DNA of 64,000 nt from Cyanobium sp. CZS48M (GTDB lineage: Bacteria; Cyanobacteriota; Cyanobacteriia; PCC-6307; Cyanobiaceae), in contig JAUCZK010000015.1 in assembly GCA_030373145.1 (NCBI GenBank), positions 1 to 64,000 of the forward strand, written 5' to 3'. Of this stretch, positions 36,618 to 46,009 are shown one piece after another. Numbering within the stretch: the stretch's first letter is position 1; each line of letters starts with the position of its first letter. The translations under genes were made by a program, and so were the position numbers. The notes beneath the pieces are model-generated. The model had not been told where the DNA came from, searched no databases, and saw only the letters and a program-made list of their open reading frames with translations.

Positions 36618-38186
36618 ATGCCGAACAAGAAGCCAAACATCATTCTGCTTGTGACAGATGACACAGGCTATGGCGATCTTGGTCCTTATGGCGGCGGCGA
36701 GGGGCGCGGCATGCCAACCCCGCACTTTGATCGGATGGCAGCTGAAGGGATGACCTTCTTCTCCTTTTATGCCCAACCGAGTTGCACTCCAGGTCGGGCG
36801 GCCATGGTCACGGGTCGGATCCCTAACCGCAGCGGCATGACCACCGTGGCCTTTCAGGGTCAGGGTGGCGGTTTGCCGGCAGCGGAGTGGACCCTGGCCT
36901 CTGTGCTGAAACAGGCCGACTACCGCACCTTTTTCACCGGTAAGTGGCACCTGGGTGAGGCCGATTACGCACTGCCCAATGCCCAGGGCTATGACGAAAT
37001 GAAGTATGTCGGCCTTTATCACCTGAATGCCTATACTTATGCCGACCCCACCTGGTTCCCGGATATGGATCCAGAACTGCGCAGCACGTTCCAAAAGGTG
37101 ACCAAAGGGTCACTTTCGGGAAAGGCCGGTGAAGAAGCCAAGGAAGATTTCAAAATCAATGGTCAGTATGTCGATACACCTGAGCAAGGCGTTGTCGGGA
37201 TTCCCTTCTTCGATGGCTATGTCGAAAAAGCGGCGACTGAGTTCCTTGATGAAGCGGCCAAGGACGACAAGCCCTTCTTTCTCAGCGTCAACTTCATGAA
37301 GGTGCACCAGCCCAACCTGCCGCACCCTGATTTCATCCACCAATCACCTTCGAAGAGCAAGTACGCCGACTCGATCGTCGAGCTGGATGCCAGGGTCGGG
37401 GCGATTATGGACAAGGTGCGGGAGCTTGGCCTGGAAGAGGATACGTTGATCTTCTGGACGACGGACAACGGGGCCTGGCAGGATGTCTATCCCGATGCCG
37501 GCTACACCCCTTTCCGAGGCACGAAGGGAACGGTGCGTGAGGGAGGCAATCGTGTACCCGCGATTGCCTGGTGGCCCGGGAAGATCGGAGCCGGCGTCAA
37601 GAACCACGATATTCTGGGTGGCCTTGATCTGATGGCCACCTTTGCCTCCCTTGCAGGGGTACCGCTTCCCACCGTCGACCGCGAGGGCGAACCGACCACC
37701 TTCGACAGCTATGACATGTCTCCGGTGTTGCTGGGCACTGGCAAGTGTGAGCGCAAGTCATGGTTCTACTTCACCGAGAATGAACTCACACCTGGTGCAG
37801 TTCGGGTGAACAATTACAAGGCTGTCTTCAACCTTCGGGGTGACGATGGCGGAACGACTGGAGGCCTGGCCGTGGACTCCAACCTCGGCTGGAAGGGAGC
37901 AGAGAGTTATGTCGCGGTCGTGCCCCAGTTGTTTGACCTATGGCAAGACCCACAGGAGCGCTACGACATCTTCATGAATAACTACACCGAACGCACCTGG
38001 ATGCTGGTCACCGTCGGCGAAGCGGTTAAAGAACTGATGAAAACTTATGTCCAGTATCCACCGCGCAAGATGCAGAGCGAGGGGTATTCCGGCCCCATTA
38101 CCCTCACCCAATATGAACGCTTCCAACATGTCCGCGACATGCTGGCGAAGGAAGGAATCAACATCCCATTGCCCACCGGAAACTAA
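36618..38186 (+). CDS. Arylsulfatase-type sulfatase without signal peptide
   Basis: A 522-residue sulfatase from ATG 36618, with GGAGG 12 bases upstream. The core begins at KPNIILLVTDDTGYGDLGPY (metal ligands Asp14, Asp15). The modification motif is Cys56 in QPSCTPGRAAMVTGRIPNRS, the canonical CxPxR. Further signatures are YRTFFTGKWHLGEADYALP, HQPNLPHPDFI and LIFWTTDNGAWQDVYPDAGY. There is no signal peptide or lipobox, unlike the sulfatase at 31661, so the two enzymes probably act in different compartments or on different substrates. A hairpin follows the gene. Confidence 0.92.
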   Translation: MPNKKPNIILLVTDDTGYGDLGPYGGGEGRGMPTPHFDRMAAEGMTFFSFYAQPSCTPGRAAMVTGRIPNRSGMTTVAFQGQGGGLPAAEWTLASVLKQADYRTFFTGKWHLGEADYALPNAQGYDEMKYVGLYHLNAYTYADPTWFPDMDPELRSTFQKVTKGSLSGKAGEEAKEDFKINGQYVDTPEQGVVGIPFFDGYVEKAATEFLDEAAKDDKPFFLSVNFMKVHQPNLPHPDFIHQSPSKSKYADSIVELDARVGAIMDKVRELGLEEDTLIFWTTDNGAWQDVYPDAGYTPFRGTKGTVREGGNRVPAIAWWPGKIGAGVKNHDILGGLDLMATFASLAGVPLPTVDREGEPTTFDSYDMSPVLLGTGKCERKSWFYFTENELTPGAVRVNNYKAVFNLRGDDGGTTGGLAVDSNLGWKGAESYVAVVPQLFDLWQDPQERYDIFMNNYTERTWMLVTVGEAVKELMKTYVQYPPRKMQSEGYSGPITLTQYERFQHVRDMLAKEGINIPLPTGN

Positions 38187-38248
38187 CCCAGTGCTGGTGA
38201 TCGCTAACCGCCAGGTCTAGTCAAAAAACCACCCATGAGCACCGCGCT

Positions 38249-38288
38249 TGCCTGTCCGATGGACTGGCAGGATCGGTGCCTTTCTTTT
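38249..38288 (+). terminator. Hairpin followed by T-rich tract
   Basis: TGCCTGTCC pairs with GGACTGGCA (one mismatch) around a GAT loop, and a T-rich stretch (TTTCTTTT) follows within 20 bases. It lies 62 bp after the sulfatase stop and upstream of the convergent valS end. The rest of the 297-bp gap 38187-38483 shows no gene. Confidence 0.5.
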
Positions 38289-38483
38289 GCGTAGCAGGCC
38301 AGAGCAGGTCGATCAAATCCCAAACAAAACAGCTTCCGCGGCAAAGACTGGGCCAGGCGGGCGATACACCGCGGCGGCGGCCTTACAGGCCGGTGGCGCT
38401 TCCCAGATCAGCTTCGATAGCCTCAGTTCTCGAGAGTGAGGTTGGGATAGGCCTGAAAATCAGCCGGGTTGTTGCTCACCTGT

Positions 38484-41318
38484 TCAGCTCAGCCCCACCA
38501 GCCGCCCCCGCGCCAGCGCCGCCTGGGCCTCGGCTTCAGCCAGGTTGGCGCGGCACTCGGCCACCACCTGCGGCGGTGCCTTGCCGGCAAAGTTCGGGTT
38601 GGCGAGGCGGCCGGCCAGGCCCTTGATCTCCTTTTCGGCCTTGGCGATGTCCTTCTCCAGCCTGCCGCGTAGGGCGCCCAGATCCACCAGGCCCTCGATC
38701 GGCAGCAGCACTTGGAGCTCACCGCTCACGGCCGCGAGGCAGCGTTCACTCGCCGCCCCCCCCGGCTCGCGCACCTTCACCGACGCCGCCCGGGTGAGGG
38801 CGGTGATGTCGCCGCTGGCCTGGCACAGCACCGCCGCCAGCTCACTCCGGCCGGTGAGGAACACCACCGGGGCGCTCTGCGACGGCTTGAGCCCTGCCAC
38901 CGCCCGCAGGTTGCGCACAACCCGGATCGCCTCGATCAGTTCGGCGAACTGGGCCTCGAGGGCTTCATCCAGCGCGGCTTCGTTCACGGTGGGCCAGGGC
39001 TGCAAGGCCAGGAAGGTGCCATCGGGGGCGCCAGTGAGCCCATGCCAGAGCTCTTCGCTCAGGTGGGGCATCAGCGGATGCAGCAGCACCAGCAGCTCAC
39101 CAAGCACCTTGGCCAGCACCTGGCGGGCGACCCGCTGGTCGGCCAGGGCTTCGGGGCTGAGGGGCTCGCCTTCAGCGGCAGAAAGGGGATTGAGGCGGCG
39201 CTTGAGCAGTTCGATCGTCCAGTCGCAGACCTCGTTCCAGGCGAACTCATAGAGCCCCTTGGCGGCCTCGCCCAGGGCATAGCTCCCATAGCGCTGGGCG
39301 GTTTCCCGATTCACCCGCGCCAGGCGGGAAAGGATCCAGCGGTCGGCCAGGGTCAGGGCCGCCGGATCGGGCTCGCCCAGGCTGGCGGGCGTTTCGCCGC
39401 CCAGGTTGATCAGGGCGAAGCGGGTGGCGTTCCAGAGCTTGTTGGCGAAGTTGCGCGCCCCCTCCACCGTGGCCGAACTGCCACTGGCACGGTCGTAGTC
39501 GAGGCGGATGTCCTGGCCGGCGCCGGCCACTTCACGCACCAGGGCGAAACGCAGAGCATCGGCACCGTAGCGCTCGATCAACGGCAGCGGGTCGATGCCG
39601 TTGCCCGCTGATTTGCTCATCTTGCGGTTGTTCTCATCCCGCACCAGGCCGTGGATCATCACGTCGGCGAAGGGCATGCGGCCGGTGAAGGCGCCGGCCA
39701 GCATCGTCATCCGCGCCACCCAGAAAAAGATGATGTCGAAGCCGGTCACCAGCACGCTGGTGGGATACCAGGTGGCCAGATCGGCCGCGCCCTCATCGGG
39801 CCAGCCCAGGGTGGAGAAGGGCCAGAGGCCGCTGGAGAACCAGGTGTCGAGCACGTCCGGGTCCTGTTCCAGCTGTAACTGACGGCCCGCCGCCGCGCTG
39901 GCGGCACCGAACTGCGCCTCCGCCTTCGCCTGGGCTTCGGCCGCATCGCGGGCCACCACATAGGGCGTGGCCTCGGTGATCACGCCGCCCGTTTCACTCA
40001 CCACGAACCAGGCGGGGATGCGGTGGCCCCACCAGAGCTGGCGGCTGATGCACCAGTCGCGGATGTCGGTGAGCCAGTCGCGGTACACCTTCTCCCAGCG
40101 CTGCGGCACAAAGCGGGGTGCGCCGCCATCGAGGGCCTCGCGGCAGCGGGCGGCCAGCGGTTCGGCCCGGGCGAACCACTGGGTGGAGAGCAGCGGCTCC
40201 ACCGGCACCTTGCCGCGATCCGAGAACGGCACGCTGTGGCGGTGCGGCTCCACCTTCACCAGGAAGCCCTCGGCCTCCATCGCCGCCACCACCGCCTTGC
40301 GGGCCTCGAAGCGATCCAGCCCGGCGAAGCGGCCCGCCTGGGCGTTCATGGTGCCGTCCTTGGCCATCACCGTGATCAATGGCAGGCCGTGGCGGGCACC
40401 GATGGCGAAGTCGTTGGGGTCGTGGGCGGGAGTCACCTTGACGCAACCCGTGCCGAAGGCCGGATCCACGTGCTCATCGGCCACGATCGGGATCTGGCGG
40501 CCCACCAGCGGCAGAGTGATCGTCTGGCCCACCAGGGCGGCGTAGCGGGGGTCGCTGGGGTGCACGGCCACGCCGGTGTCGCCCAGCAGGGTTTCGGGGC
40601 GGGTGGTGGCCACCACCAGGTGATCGAGGCCGCCAGCCGCAGAGCCCTCACCGTCACCCGCGCCGCCGCTGAGGGGATAGCGGAAGTGCCAGAGGTGCCC
40701 GTCGAGCTCCTTCATCTCCACCTCCAGATCGCTCACCGCCGATCCCGAGGCCGGGCACCAGTTCACCAGGTACTCACCCCGGTAGATCAGGCCCTGCTCG
40801 TGCAGCCGCACGAAGGCCTCCACCACGGCCTTGTTGAGGCCCGGATCGAGGGTGAAGCGCTCGCGCTTCCAGTCCACTGAGTAACCCAGACGGCGCAGCT
40901 GGCCCACGATTGTGCCGCCGCTTTCGGCCTTCCAGCTCCAGGCGCGCTCCAGGAAGGCGTCGCGGCCCAGGTCGTCCTTGCTGCCGCCTTCCGCCTTGAT
41001 CTGCTTCTCCAGGATCGACTGCACCGCGATCGAGGCGTGATCGGTGCCGGGCAGACAGAGCACGTTTTTGCCCTGCAGGCGCTGGAAACGCACGATCGTG
41101 TCGATCAGGGCCGTCTCGAAGCCGTGGCCCATGTGCAGGCTGCCGGTCACGTTCGGCGGCGGGATCACCACGCTGAAGGGCTCGCCGGGAGCCTCCGGAT
41201 CCGGATGAAAAGCACCCGCAGCTTCCCAGGCCGCCTGCCAGCGGGCTTCAGTGCCGGCCGGGTCGTAGGTCTTGGGCAGGGCGCCGTCGGGGCTGGGGGC
41301 GGCGGAGGCCTCGGTCAC
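38484..41318 (-). CDS. valS: Valyl-tRNA synthetase
   Basis: A 944-residue class I synthetase from GTG 41318, where homology starts ([20 protein letters not shown]). The HIGH-type motif is [20 protein letters not shown] and the KMSKS motif is [20 protein letters not shown]. The editing (CP1) domain between them has the usual [19 protein letters not shown]. The anticodon-binding domain and the C-terminal coiled coil that ends in [19 protein letters not shown] are present. The open frame extends 134 codons further upstream, but that part reads over the promoter and a neighbouring gene in a different frame. Confidence 0.97.
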   Translation of the reverse strand: MTEASAAPSPDGALPKTYDPAGTEARWQAAWEAAGAFHPDPEAPGEPFSVVIPPPNVTGSLHMGHGFETALIDTIVRFQRLQGKNVLCLPGTDHASIAVQSILEKQIKAEGGSKDDLGRDAFLERAWSWKAESGGTIVGQLRRLGYSVDWKRERFTLDPGLNKAVVEAFVRLHEQGLIYRGEYLVNWCPASGSAVSDLEVEMKELDGHLWHFRYPLSGGAGDGEGSAAGGLDHLVVATTRPETLLGDTGVAVHPSDPRYAALVGQTITLPLVGRQIPIVADEHVDPAFGTGCVKVTPAHDPNDFAIGARHGLPLITVMAKDGTMNAQAGRFAGLDRFEARKAVVAAMEAEGFLVKVEPHRHSVPFSDRGKVPVEPLLSTQWFARAEPLAARCREALDGGAPRFVPQRWEKVYRDWLTDIRDWCISRQLWWGHRIPAWFVVSETGGVITEATPYVVARDAAEAQAKAEAQFGAASAAAGRQLQLEQDPDVLDTWFSSGLWPFSTLGWPDEGAADLATWYPTSVLVTGFDIIFFWVARMTMLAGAFTGRMPFADVMIHGLVRDENNRKMSKSAGNGIDPLPLIERYGADALRFALVREVAGAGQDIRLDYDRASGSSATVEGARNFANKLWNATRFALINLGGETPASLGEPDPAALTLADRWILSRLARVNRETAQRYGSYALGEAAKGLYEFAWNEVCDWTIELLKRRLNPLSAAEGEPLSPEALADQRVARQVLAKVLGELLVLLHPLMPHLSEELWHGLTGAPDGTFLALQPWPTVNEAALDEALEAQFAELIEAIRVVRNLRAVAGLKPSQSAPVVFLTGRSELAAVLCQASGDITALTRAASVKVREPGGAASERCLAAVSGELQVLLPIEGLVDLGALRGRLEKDIAKAEKEIKGLAGRLANPNFAGKAPPQVVAECRANLAEAEAQAALARGRLVGLS

Positions 41319-41365
41319 GGCGGGCTGGGGAAGGTCAGCCCATGCTCTCAAAGGGGACGGTGGGC

Positions 41366-41989
41366 TCAGGCAGCTGCCAGCCGCGCCACATAGGCCTCCA
41401 GGGTGCCGGCGTTGATCCAGCCGGTGGCGATCGTCTTGGCGTGGCTGGCGGAGACCCGCCCACGGTGGGCGTGGGAGGGGCTGGCCGGGAAGATCAGCAA
41501 CTTGCCCCGCTCGGCCTCCTCGTGGTGCTCCTGCCAGTGGAACTCGGTGCCGCCATCGGGGAGGGTGTTGAGGTAAAGGATCCAAGCGAGCACACGCCGG
41601 ATCGGTTCGGTGGCCTCTTCGCTGGTGGTCCAGTCGCAGTGCCAGCTGCGGAATCCCTCGCCTGGCGCGTAGTGCTGCAGGTTGAAGATCGGGTTCACGA
41701 ACAGAGAACGCTCCGGGCACACCTCCAGCAGCAGCGGGCGCTCGCTCAAGTAGCGCTGCAACCCAGCCGACACACCGCGCAGGATCACTTCCGCCAGGCC
41801 GTGGGCCTCGGGGTCGGAGCGGTCGATCGCCACCAGGCTGATGTCGGTGGAGACCTTGGCGGGTTGGGAGGGATCGTGGCCGAAGGCAACCCCCGGGCGG
41901 CGCAGATCCGCCCGCCGCTCGTAGAAACCCAGGGCCGCATCGGCCAGGGCCTCATAGCCAGAATTTCGGTAGGTGCCGATCAGGCGCAT
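41366..41989 (-). CDS. Fe(II)/2-oxoglutarate-dependent oxygenase (prolyl-hydroxylase type)
   Basis: A 207-residue protein from ATG 41989 with a 2OG-FeII double-stranded beta-helix. The iron ligands are the His and Asp of [12 protein letters not shown] and a distal His in [15 protein letters not shown]; Arg/Lys near the end (ATGWINAG) could bind 2-oxoglutarate. Family members hydroxylate protein prolines or small substrates. It is co-directional with valS (48-bp gap) and with the hypothetical gene upstream. The substrate is unknown. Confidence 0.85.
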   Translation of the reverse strand: MRLIGTYRNSGYEALADAALGFYERRADLRRPGVAFGHDPSQPAKVSTDISLVAIDRSDPEAHGLAEVILRGVSAGLQRYLSERPLLLEVCPERSLFVNPIFNLQHYAPGEGFRSWHCDWTTSEEATEPIRRVLAWILYLNTLPDGGTEFHWQEHHEEAERGKLLIFPASPSHAHRGRVSASHAKTIATGWINAGTLEAYVARLAAA

Positions 41990-42037
41990 CAGGTGCCTCC
42001 CAGAGGCGGGCACCGTAGGAACGGGCGAGCCTGACGT

Positions 42038-42526
42038 TCAGACCGGCGAGGCCAGCCGCGTCCAGGGAATGGCCACCGCAGAGTCATGGCGGACCCAGCT
42101 GCGCGGATCGGTGCTCACCTGCTCCGCCAGGCCCACCTGCTCCAGGGCTTCAGCGAGGCTGGCGTCAGCCAGCCCGCCCTCCCCTGCGGCAGCCTCCAGC
42201 GGCAGGGCCAGCACCTGGTCTTCGGCGGGATCGGCCATCAGCTTGAGGTTGATCCCCTCCAGCTCCCGCTCGAAGAACAGCCGCCGCATCCGGGCCGTGG
42301 CGTGGGGGCCGATGGCAGCGGCAAATGCCTCCAGACACTCGCGGCTGCCGTCAGCGCCGCAGTTGAGCGCCAGCCAGATCAATAGCTTCGCCCAGCTCTC
42401 GGTGGTCCACAGCGGCGGGAAGCTGGTGCGGTGCTGGCGCACCAGTTCGCCGAGGGCGAAGTCGAACAGGCCGGCCTGCAGGGCTGTGGCCTGGGCGGTG
42501 CTGGCGCCGGGTCCGGCAGGGGTCAC
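42038..42526 (-). CDS. Cyanobacterial conserved hypothetical protein
   Basis: A 162-residue protein starting at GTG 42526. It is mostly helical, with LQAGLFDFALGELVRQHRTS and MRRLFFERELEGINLKLMAD followed by EDQVLALPLEAAAGEGGLAD. The one Cys pair (LNCGADGSRECLEAF) could be structural. I know of no catalytic motif. It is divergent from the small conserved gene at 42673 and precedes the 2OG oxygenase on the same strand with a 48-bp gap, so the two may form an operon. Confidence 0.6.
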   Translation of the reverse strand: MTPAGPGASTAQATALQAGLFDFALGELVRQHRTSFPPLWTTESWAKLLIWLALNCGADGSRECLEAFAAAIGPHATARMRRLFFERELEGINLKLMADPAEDQVLALPLEAAAGEGGLADASLAEALEQVGLAEQVSTDPRSWVRHDSAVAIPWTRLASPV

Positions 42527-42672
42527 GGAAAGGGACTGACGAGGGGAAACTCAGGCTGCCGCAGGCAGGAAAGCTGATCAGGAGTTCCGCACAGGAGCGG
42601 CGGCTGGTGGGCCTGAACCGCTTCAGGTCCGCCCTTGGGGGCAAACTGCAGGAGCTTGCAACGGACACGCCC

Positions 42673-42933
42673 ATGGCCCTGGATCTGAACGACCCGGAGC
42701 TCGAGTTCTCCGATCTGGTCTACGCCTACCAGAGCTGGGTGATGGCGGTGATCAACGACGAGAAGCTCGGCGGTGAGGAGAAACTGCTCACCGACGACAT
42801 CACCGAGGACGCGCTCAACTCCATGCGCTTCCTGCCCGGTGAGGTGACCTCGGCGATCGAAACCTCCCTGGCCCGCGTCTACGACGTGGATCCCGATGAG
42901 CTGGCCGAGCTGCTCTTCCCTGGCGAAGACTGA
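42673..42933 (+). CDS. Small acidic conserved cyanobacterial protein
   Basis: An 86-residue acidic protein from ATG 42673 (ALDLNDPELEFSDLVYAYQS). A GTG at 42607 would add 22 residues with less conserved character. Motifs include WVMAVINDEKLGGEEKLLTD and ALNSMRFLPGEVTSAIE, and it ends in an acidic tail (YDVDPDELAELLFPGED). The charge and helical pattern suggest a binding or adaptor protein. It is 40 bp upstream of a methyltransferase gene on the same strand. Function unknown. Confidence 0.65.
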   Translation: MALDLNDPELEFSDLVYAYQSWVMAVINDEKLGGEEKLLTDDITEDALNSMRFLPGEVTSAIETSLARVYDVDPDELAELLFPGED

Positions 42934-42973
42934 CTCCGGGCCACACTGCCCTGAGCTCCCAGCCCGTTCCCCG

Positions 42974-43783
42974 GTGGCCACCGACACCTACCTGCTCGGC
43001 ACCGATCCGCTGGAGCTTGAGCGGCTGCGCCTTCAGCACGAGCTCTGGCTGCCGGAGGCCCGACGCGCCTGGCAGCGGGCGGGGCTGAAACCTGGGGAAC
43101 GGGTGCTGGATCTGGGGGCCGGCCCGGGCTTTGTCGCCCTGGAGCTGGCCCGGGAGGTGGGACCCGAGGGCCGGGTGCTGGGCCTGGAGCTGAGTGCGGC
43201 CTACGCCGAAGCCGCCCGCAGGGCGGGGCTGGGGCTGGGGCTGGGCCAGCTGGAGGTGCGTCAGCACGACCTGGTGGGCGATGCCTTTCCCGAGGAGTCG
43301 TTCGACCTGGTGTGGTGCCGCTGGGTGCTGATGTTCCTCGGCGAACTCGACCCCCTGCTCGAGGGGCTGGCCGCCCAGCTGCGACCTGGCGCCCGGCTGG
43401 TGGTCCACGAGTACATCCACTGGAGCAGCTTCGCGTTGCACCCAGGCGCCGAGGCGGTGGCGAGCTTCGGTCGTGCCGCCCACGCCAGCTTCCTGGCCGC
43501 CGGCGGCGACCCGGATGTGAACCGGCGGCTGCCGTCGCTTCTGAGCCAGCGGGGCTTCCGCATCGATGACCTACGGCCACTCACCGTGGTGGGGCGCCTC
43601 GGCGATGGAGTGGCGCGCTGGCTGGAGCGTTTCGTGACCACCTACGGGCCGGAGCTGATCCGCCGGGGGCTGTGGAGCGATCAGGAGGCCGATCGGGCCC
43701 GGGCCGAGATGGCGGCGGCGCGGCAGGATCCAGGTGCCTTCTGGGTGGGGCCCACGGTGATGGAAACCCGCGCGACACGATGA
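42974..43783 (+). CDS. SAM-dependent methyltransferase
   Basis: A 269-residue class I methyltransferase from GTG 42974. Motif I is clear: GERVLDLGAGPGFVALELAR. The acidic end of strand beta2 is VLGLELSAAYAEAARRAG, motif II contains FDLVWCRWVLMFLGELDPLL, and motif III GLAAQLRPGARLVVHEYIHW. The type resembles small-molecule or quinone C/O-methyltransferases. The N-terminal DTYLLGTDPLELERLRLQHE is a family-typical leader. It sits in a run of co-directional genes (42673-47263) with 25-40 bp gaps. The substrate is not known. Confidence 0.8.
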   Translation: MATDTYLLGTDPLELERLRLQHELWLPEARRAWQRAGLKPGERVLDLGAGPGFVALELAREVGPEGRVLGLELSAAYAEAARRAGLGLGLGQLEVRQHDLVGDAFPEESFDLVWCRWVLMFLGELDPLLEGLAAQLRPGARLVVHEYIHWSSFALHPGAEAVASFGRAAHASFLAAGGDPDVNRRLPSLLSQRGFRIDDLRPLTVVGRLGDGVARWLERFVTTYGPELIRRGLWSDQEADRARAEMAAARQDPGAFWVGPTVMETRATR

Positions 43784-43808
43784 CTTTTCTGAACTGATCG
43801 CCATCCCG

Positions 43809-44735
43809 ATGACCTGGACCACCGCCTCCATCCCCGACCAGAGTGGCCGGATCGCCCTGATCACCGGCGCCAACAGCGGGCTGGGGCTGGAGTCCGCCCG
43901 GGCCCTGGCGAGCCATGGGGCCACGGTGGTGCTCGCCTGCCGCTCCCGCCGCCGGGGGGAGGAGGCCCGCGCCGAGCTGCTGCCCGCCGCGGTCGCCGGC
44001 CTGGAGGTGCTCGAGCTCGACCTGGCGGATCTGGCCAGCGTGCGCGCCGGGGCCCGCTGGATGCAGGAGCAGTACGGCCGCCTCGATCTGCTGCTCAACA
44101 ACGCCGGTGTGATGGGCCCGCCGCGGCAGCTCACCCGCGATGGCTTCGAGCTGCAGTTCGGCACCAACCACCTGGGCCATTTCGCCCTCACCACCGCGCT
44201 GCTGCCCCTGATGGAGGGACGCGCCGACGCCCGGGTGGTGACGGTGACCTCCGGCGCCCAGTACTTCGGCAAGCTGGCCTTCGATGACCTGCAGTCGGAG
44301 CGGCGCTACGACCGCTGGGCGGCCTACAGCCAGAGCAAGCTGGCCAATGTGACCTTCGCCCTTGAGTTGCAGCAACGGCTGGCGGCAGCCGGCAGCACGG
44401 TGTCGTCGCTGGCTGCCCACCCCGGTCTGGCGCGCACCAACCTGCAGCCTGCCTCGGTGGCCTCGAGCGGCTCCCGCTTCGAGAGCCTGGCCTACCGATT
44501 GATGGATCCCCTCTTCCAGAGCGCCGCCATGGGGGCCCTGCCCCAGCTCTATGCCGCCACGGCCGCCGAAGCTCGGGGCGGAGAGCACTACGGGCCCGAT
44601 CAATGGGGGGGCATGCGCGGCGGGCCCACCCAGGTGCGCATCGCCCCAGCGGCCCTCGATCCCCAGATCCGCCAGCGCCTCTGGGAGGTGAGTGAGCAAC
44701 TGGTGGGCCAGTCCATCCCTGCCAAGGCCCCATGA
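43809..44735 (+). CDS. Short-chain dehydrogenase/reductase
   Basis: A 308-residue SDR. The NAD(P)-binding motif is RIALITGANSGLGLESARAL, followed by the structural NAG in LLLNNAGVMGPPRQLT. The catalytic Ser lies in VVTVTSGAQYFGKL, and the Tyr-x3-Lys is YSQSK. The NHLGHFALT motif places it with retinol-dehydrogenase/protochlorophyllide-reductase-like SDRs, using NADP(H) probably. The gene ends in an ATGA overlap with the lipoprotein gene that follows. The substrate is not identifiable. Confidence 0.85.
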   Translation: MTWTTASIPDQSGRIALITGANSGLGLESARALASHGATVVLACRSRRRGEEARAELLPAAVAGLEVLELDLADLASVRAGARWMQEQYGRLDLLLNNAGVMGPPRQLTRDGFELQFGTNHLGHFALTTALLPLMEGRADARVVTVTSGAQYFGKLAFDDLQSERRYDRWAAYSQSKLANVTFALELQQRLAAAGSTVSSLAAHPGLARTNLQPASVASSGSRFESLAYRLMDPLFQSAAMGALPQLYAATAAEARGGEHYGPDQWGGMRGGPTQVRIAPAALDPQIRQRLWEVSEQLVGQSIPAKAP

Positions 44736-45985
44736 GTGCCAGACCGGCCAGAACCCTCGCAGCCCTGGCGGCCATCCTGCTCAGCGGCGGCTGCCAGGGC
44801 TGGGGCGTCAACGAAAGCCTCTTTCTTTATGTGGAGACCGACTCCACCCAAACCCGGGCGGTGGAGCTGGGCGACAGCCAACAGCGGGCACGCAAGCTGA
44901 TTGAGGAGTTCCGGCAGGTGAACCCAGGCGTGAGCATCCACGTCCGCCACCTCCCCAGTGATGCGTTCCTGAGCTCCACCGCCTACCGCACCTCCCGTGC
45001 GCTGGGTCCCGACCTGATGGTGACACGGGTGGTGACGGCCCTCCGTCTGAATCAGCAGGAGCTGAGCGAATCCGTTGAGCTGAATTCACCGCAGCTGGAG
45101 GAGATCGACCCGCGCTTCCTCCAGGATTTCCGGGTGGGCGGCAAGCTGCTGGCCGTGCCGCTGATGGCCCAGCCGGACGTGGCCTGCTACGACCGCCGGC
45201 GCGTGCCCACACCACCGAGCGATCTCAATGGCCTGATCGGCCTCAGCGCCAAGGGCCTGAAGGTGGGCCTGCCCCTGCGGCTCACGGATCTCTACTGGAC
45301 CAGCAGCGCGCTCCAGGCCCAAGGAGCTGTCAAACGCCTGCTGGAAGCGCCGATCAGCGCCAGCGGATCCCTGCCGATCAACCCGGCCGATCGCCAGGAC
45401 CTGCTGCGCTGGCTGAACTGGCTCAACAACGTCAACCTGCAACAGAACGTGGAGTTCTCGGATGATCCGCTCGACCTGGTGGAGAGGCTGGAGCAGGGCA
45501 AGCTCGGCTGGATCAGCTGCAACAGTCTCTGGCTGGATCGGCTCGGCAAGACCCTGGGGCCATCGCTGGGGGTGTCGCAGCTGCCGGGTCGCGACGGCGA
45601 GCCGGCCCAGGGCCTCACCCGGCTGAAGGTGTGGAGTTTCGGGCGGCACTCCACCCCCCGTCAGCGCCAGCTGGCCAAGGAGTTCGTGCTGTTCACACTC
45701 AACCAGCTCAACCAGAAACGGCTGATGCTGGCCGCCCCCGGCAATCTGCCGGTCAACCGCGACGTGCTGATTCCCAGCAAGAGCTCCAGCCTGTTCGCCG
45801 CCCTGGCAGGCAGCCTTGATCACGCCGAGCTGATGAGCTTCAAGGATCCCGAACGGATCGAAATCCGCCTGGCCTGGATCGACGACGTGCTGGAGCGCGC
45901 GATTGTGAACGCCGAAGCACCGGCTGAGGTGATGCGGACACTCCAGGCGGGGCCAGCCGCGACACCGCGCACCAACCAGCCCTGA
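44732..45985 (+). CDS. Lipoprotein substrate-binding protein (ABC family 1)
   Basis: A 417-residue solute-binding protein. The signal ends in a lipobox (AAILLSGGCQG), and the mature protein has two-lobe SBP features: ARKLIEEFRQVNPGVSIHVR, GGKLLAVPLMAQPDVACYD, EQGKLGWISCNSLWLDRLGK and LAKEFVLFTLNQLNQKRLML. It is overlapped with the SDR gene by 4 bp and followed 24 bp later by an MscS channel gene. No ABC permease or ATPase gene is near, so it either serves a distant transporter or acts as a sensor. Start and lipid anchor are well supported; the ligand is unknown. Confidence 0.8.
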   Translation: MSARPARTLAALAAILLSGGCQGWGVNESLFLYVETDSTQTRAVELGDSQQRARKLIEEFRQVNPGVSIHVRHLPSDAFLSSTAYRTSRALGPDLMVTRVVTALRLNQQELSESVELNSPQLEEIDPRFLQDFRVGGKLLAVPLMAQPDVACYDRRRVPTPPSDLNGLIGLSAKGLKVGLPLRLTDLYWTSSALQAQGAVKRLLEAPISASGSLPINPADRQDLLRWLNWLNNVNLQQNVEFSDDPLDLVERLEQGKLGWISCNSLWLDRLGKTLGPSLGVSQLPGRDGEPAQGLTRLKVWSFGRHSTPRQRQLAKEFVLFTLNQLNQKRLMLAAPGNLPVNRDVLIPSKSSSLFAALAGSLDHAELMSFKDPERIEIRLAWIDDVLERAIVNAEAPAEVMRTLQAGPAATPRTNQP

Positions 45986-46009
45986 AGTTCACCGTCCAGC
46001 CGAGCCTCG

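Noticed and set aside
41319-41720. N-terminal extension of valS by 134 codons
   Set aside because: The extra part is Arg/Pro-rich antisense sequence over the end of the 2OG oxygenase region; homology begins at GTG 41318.
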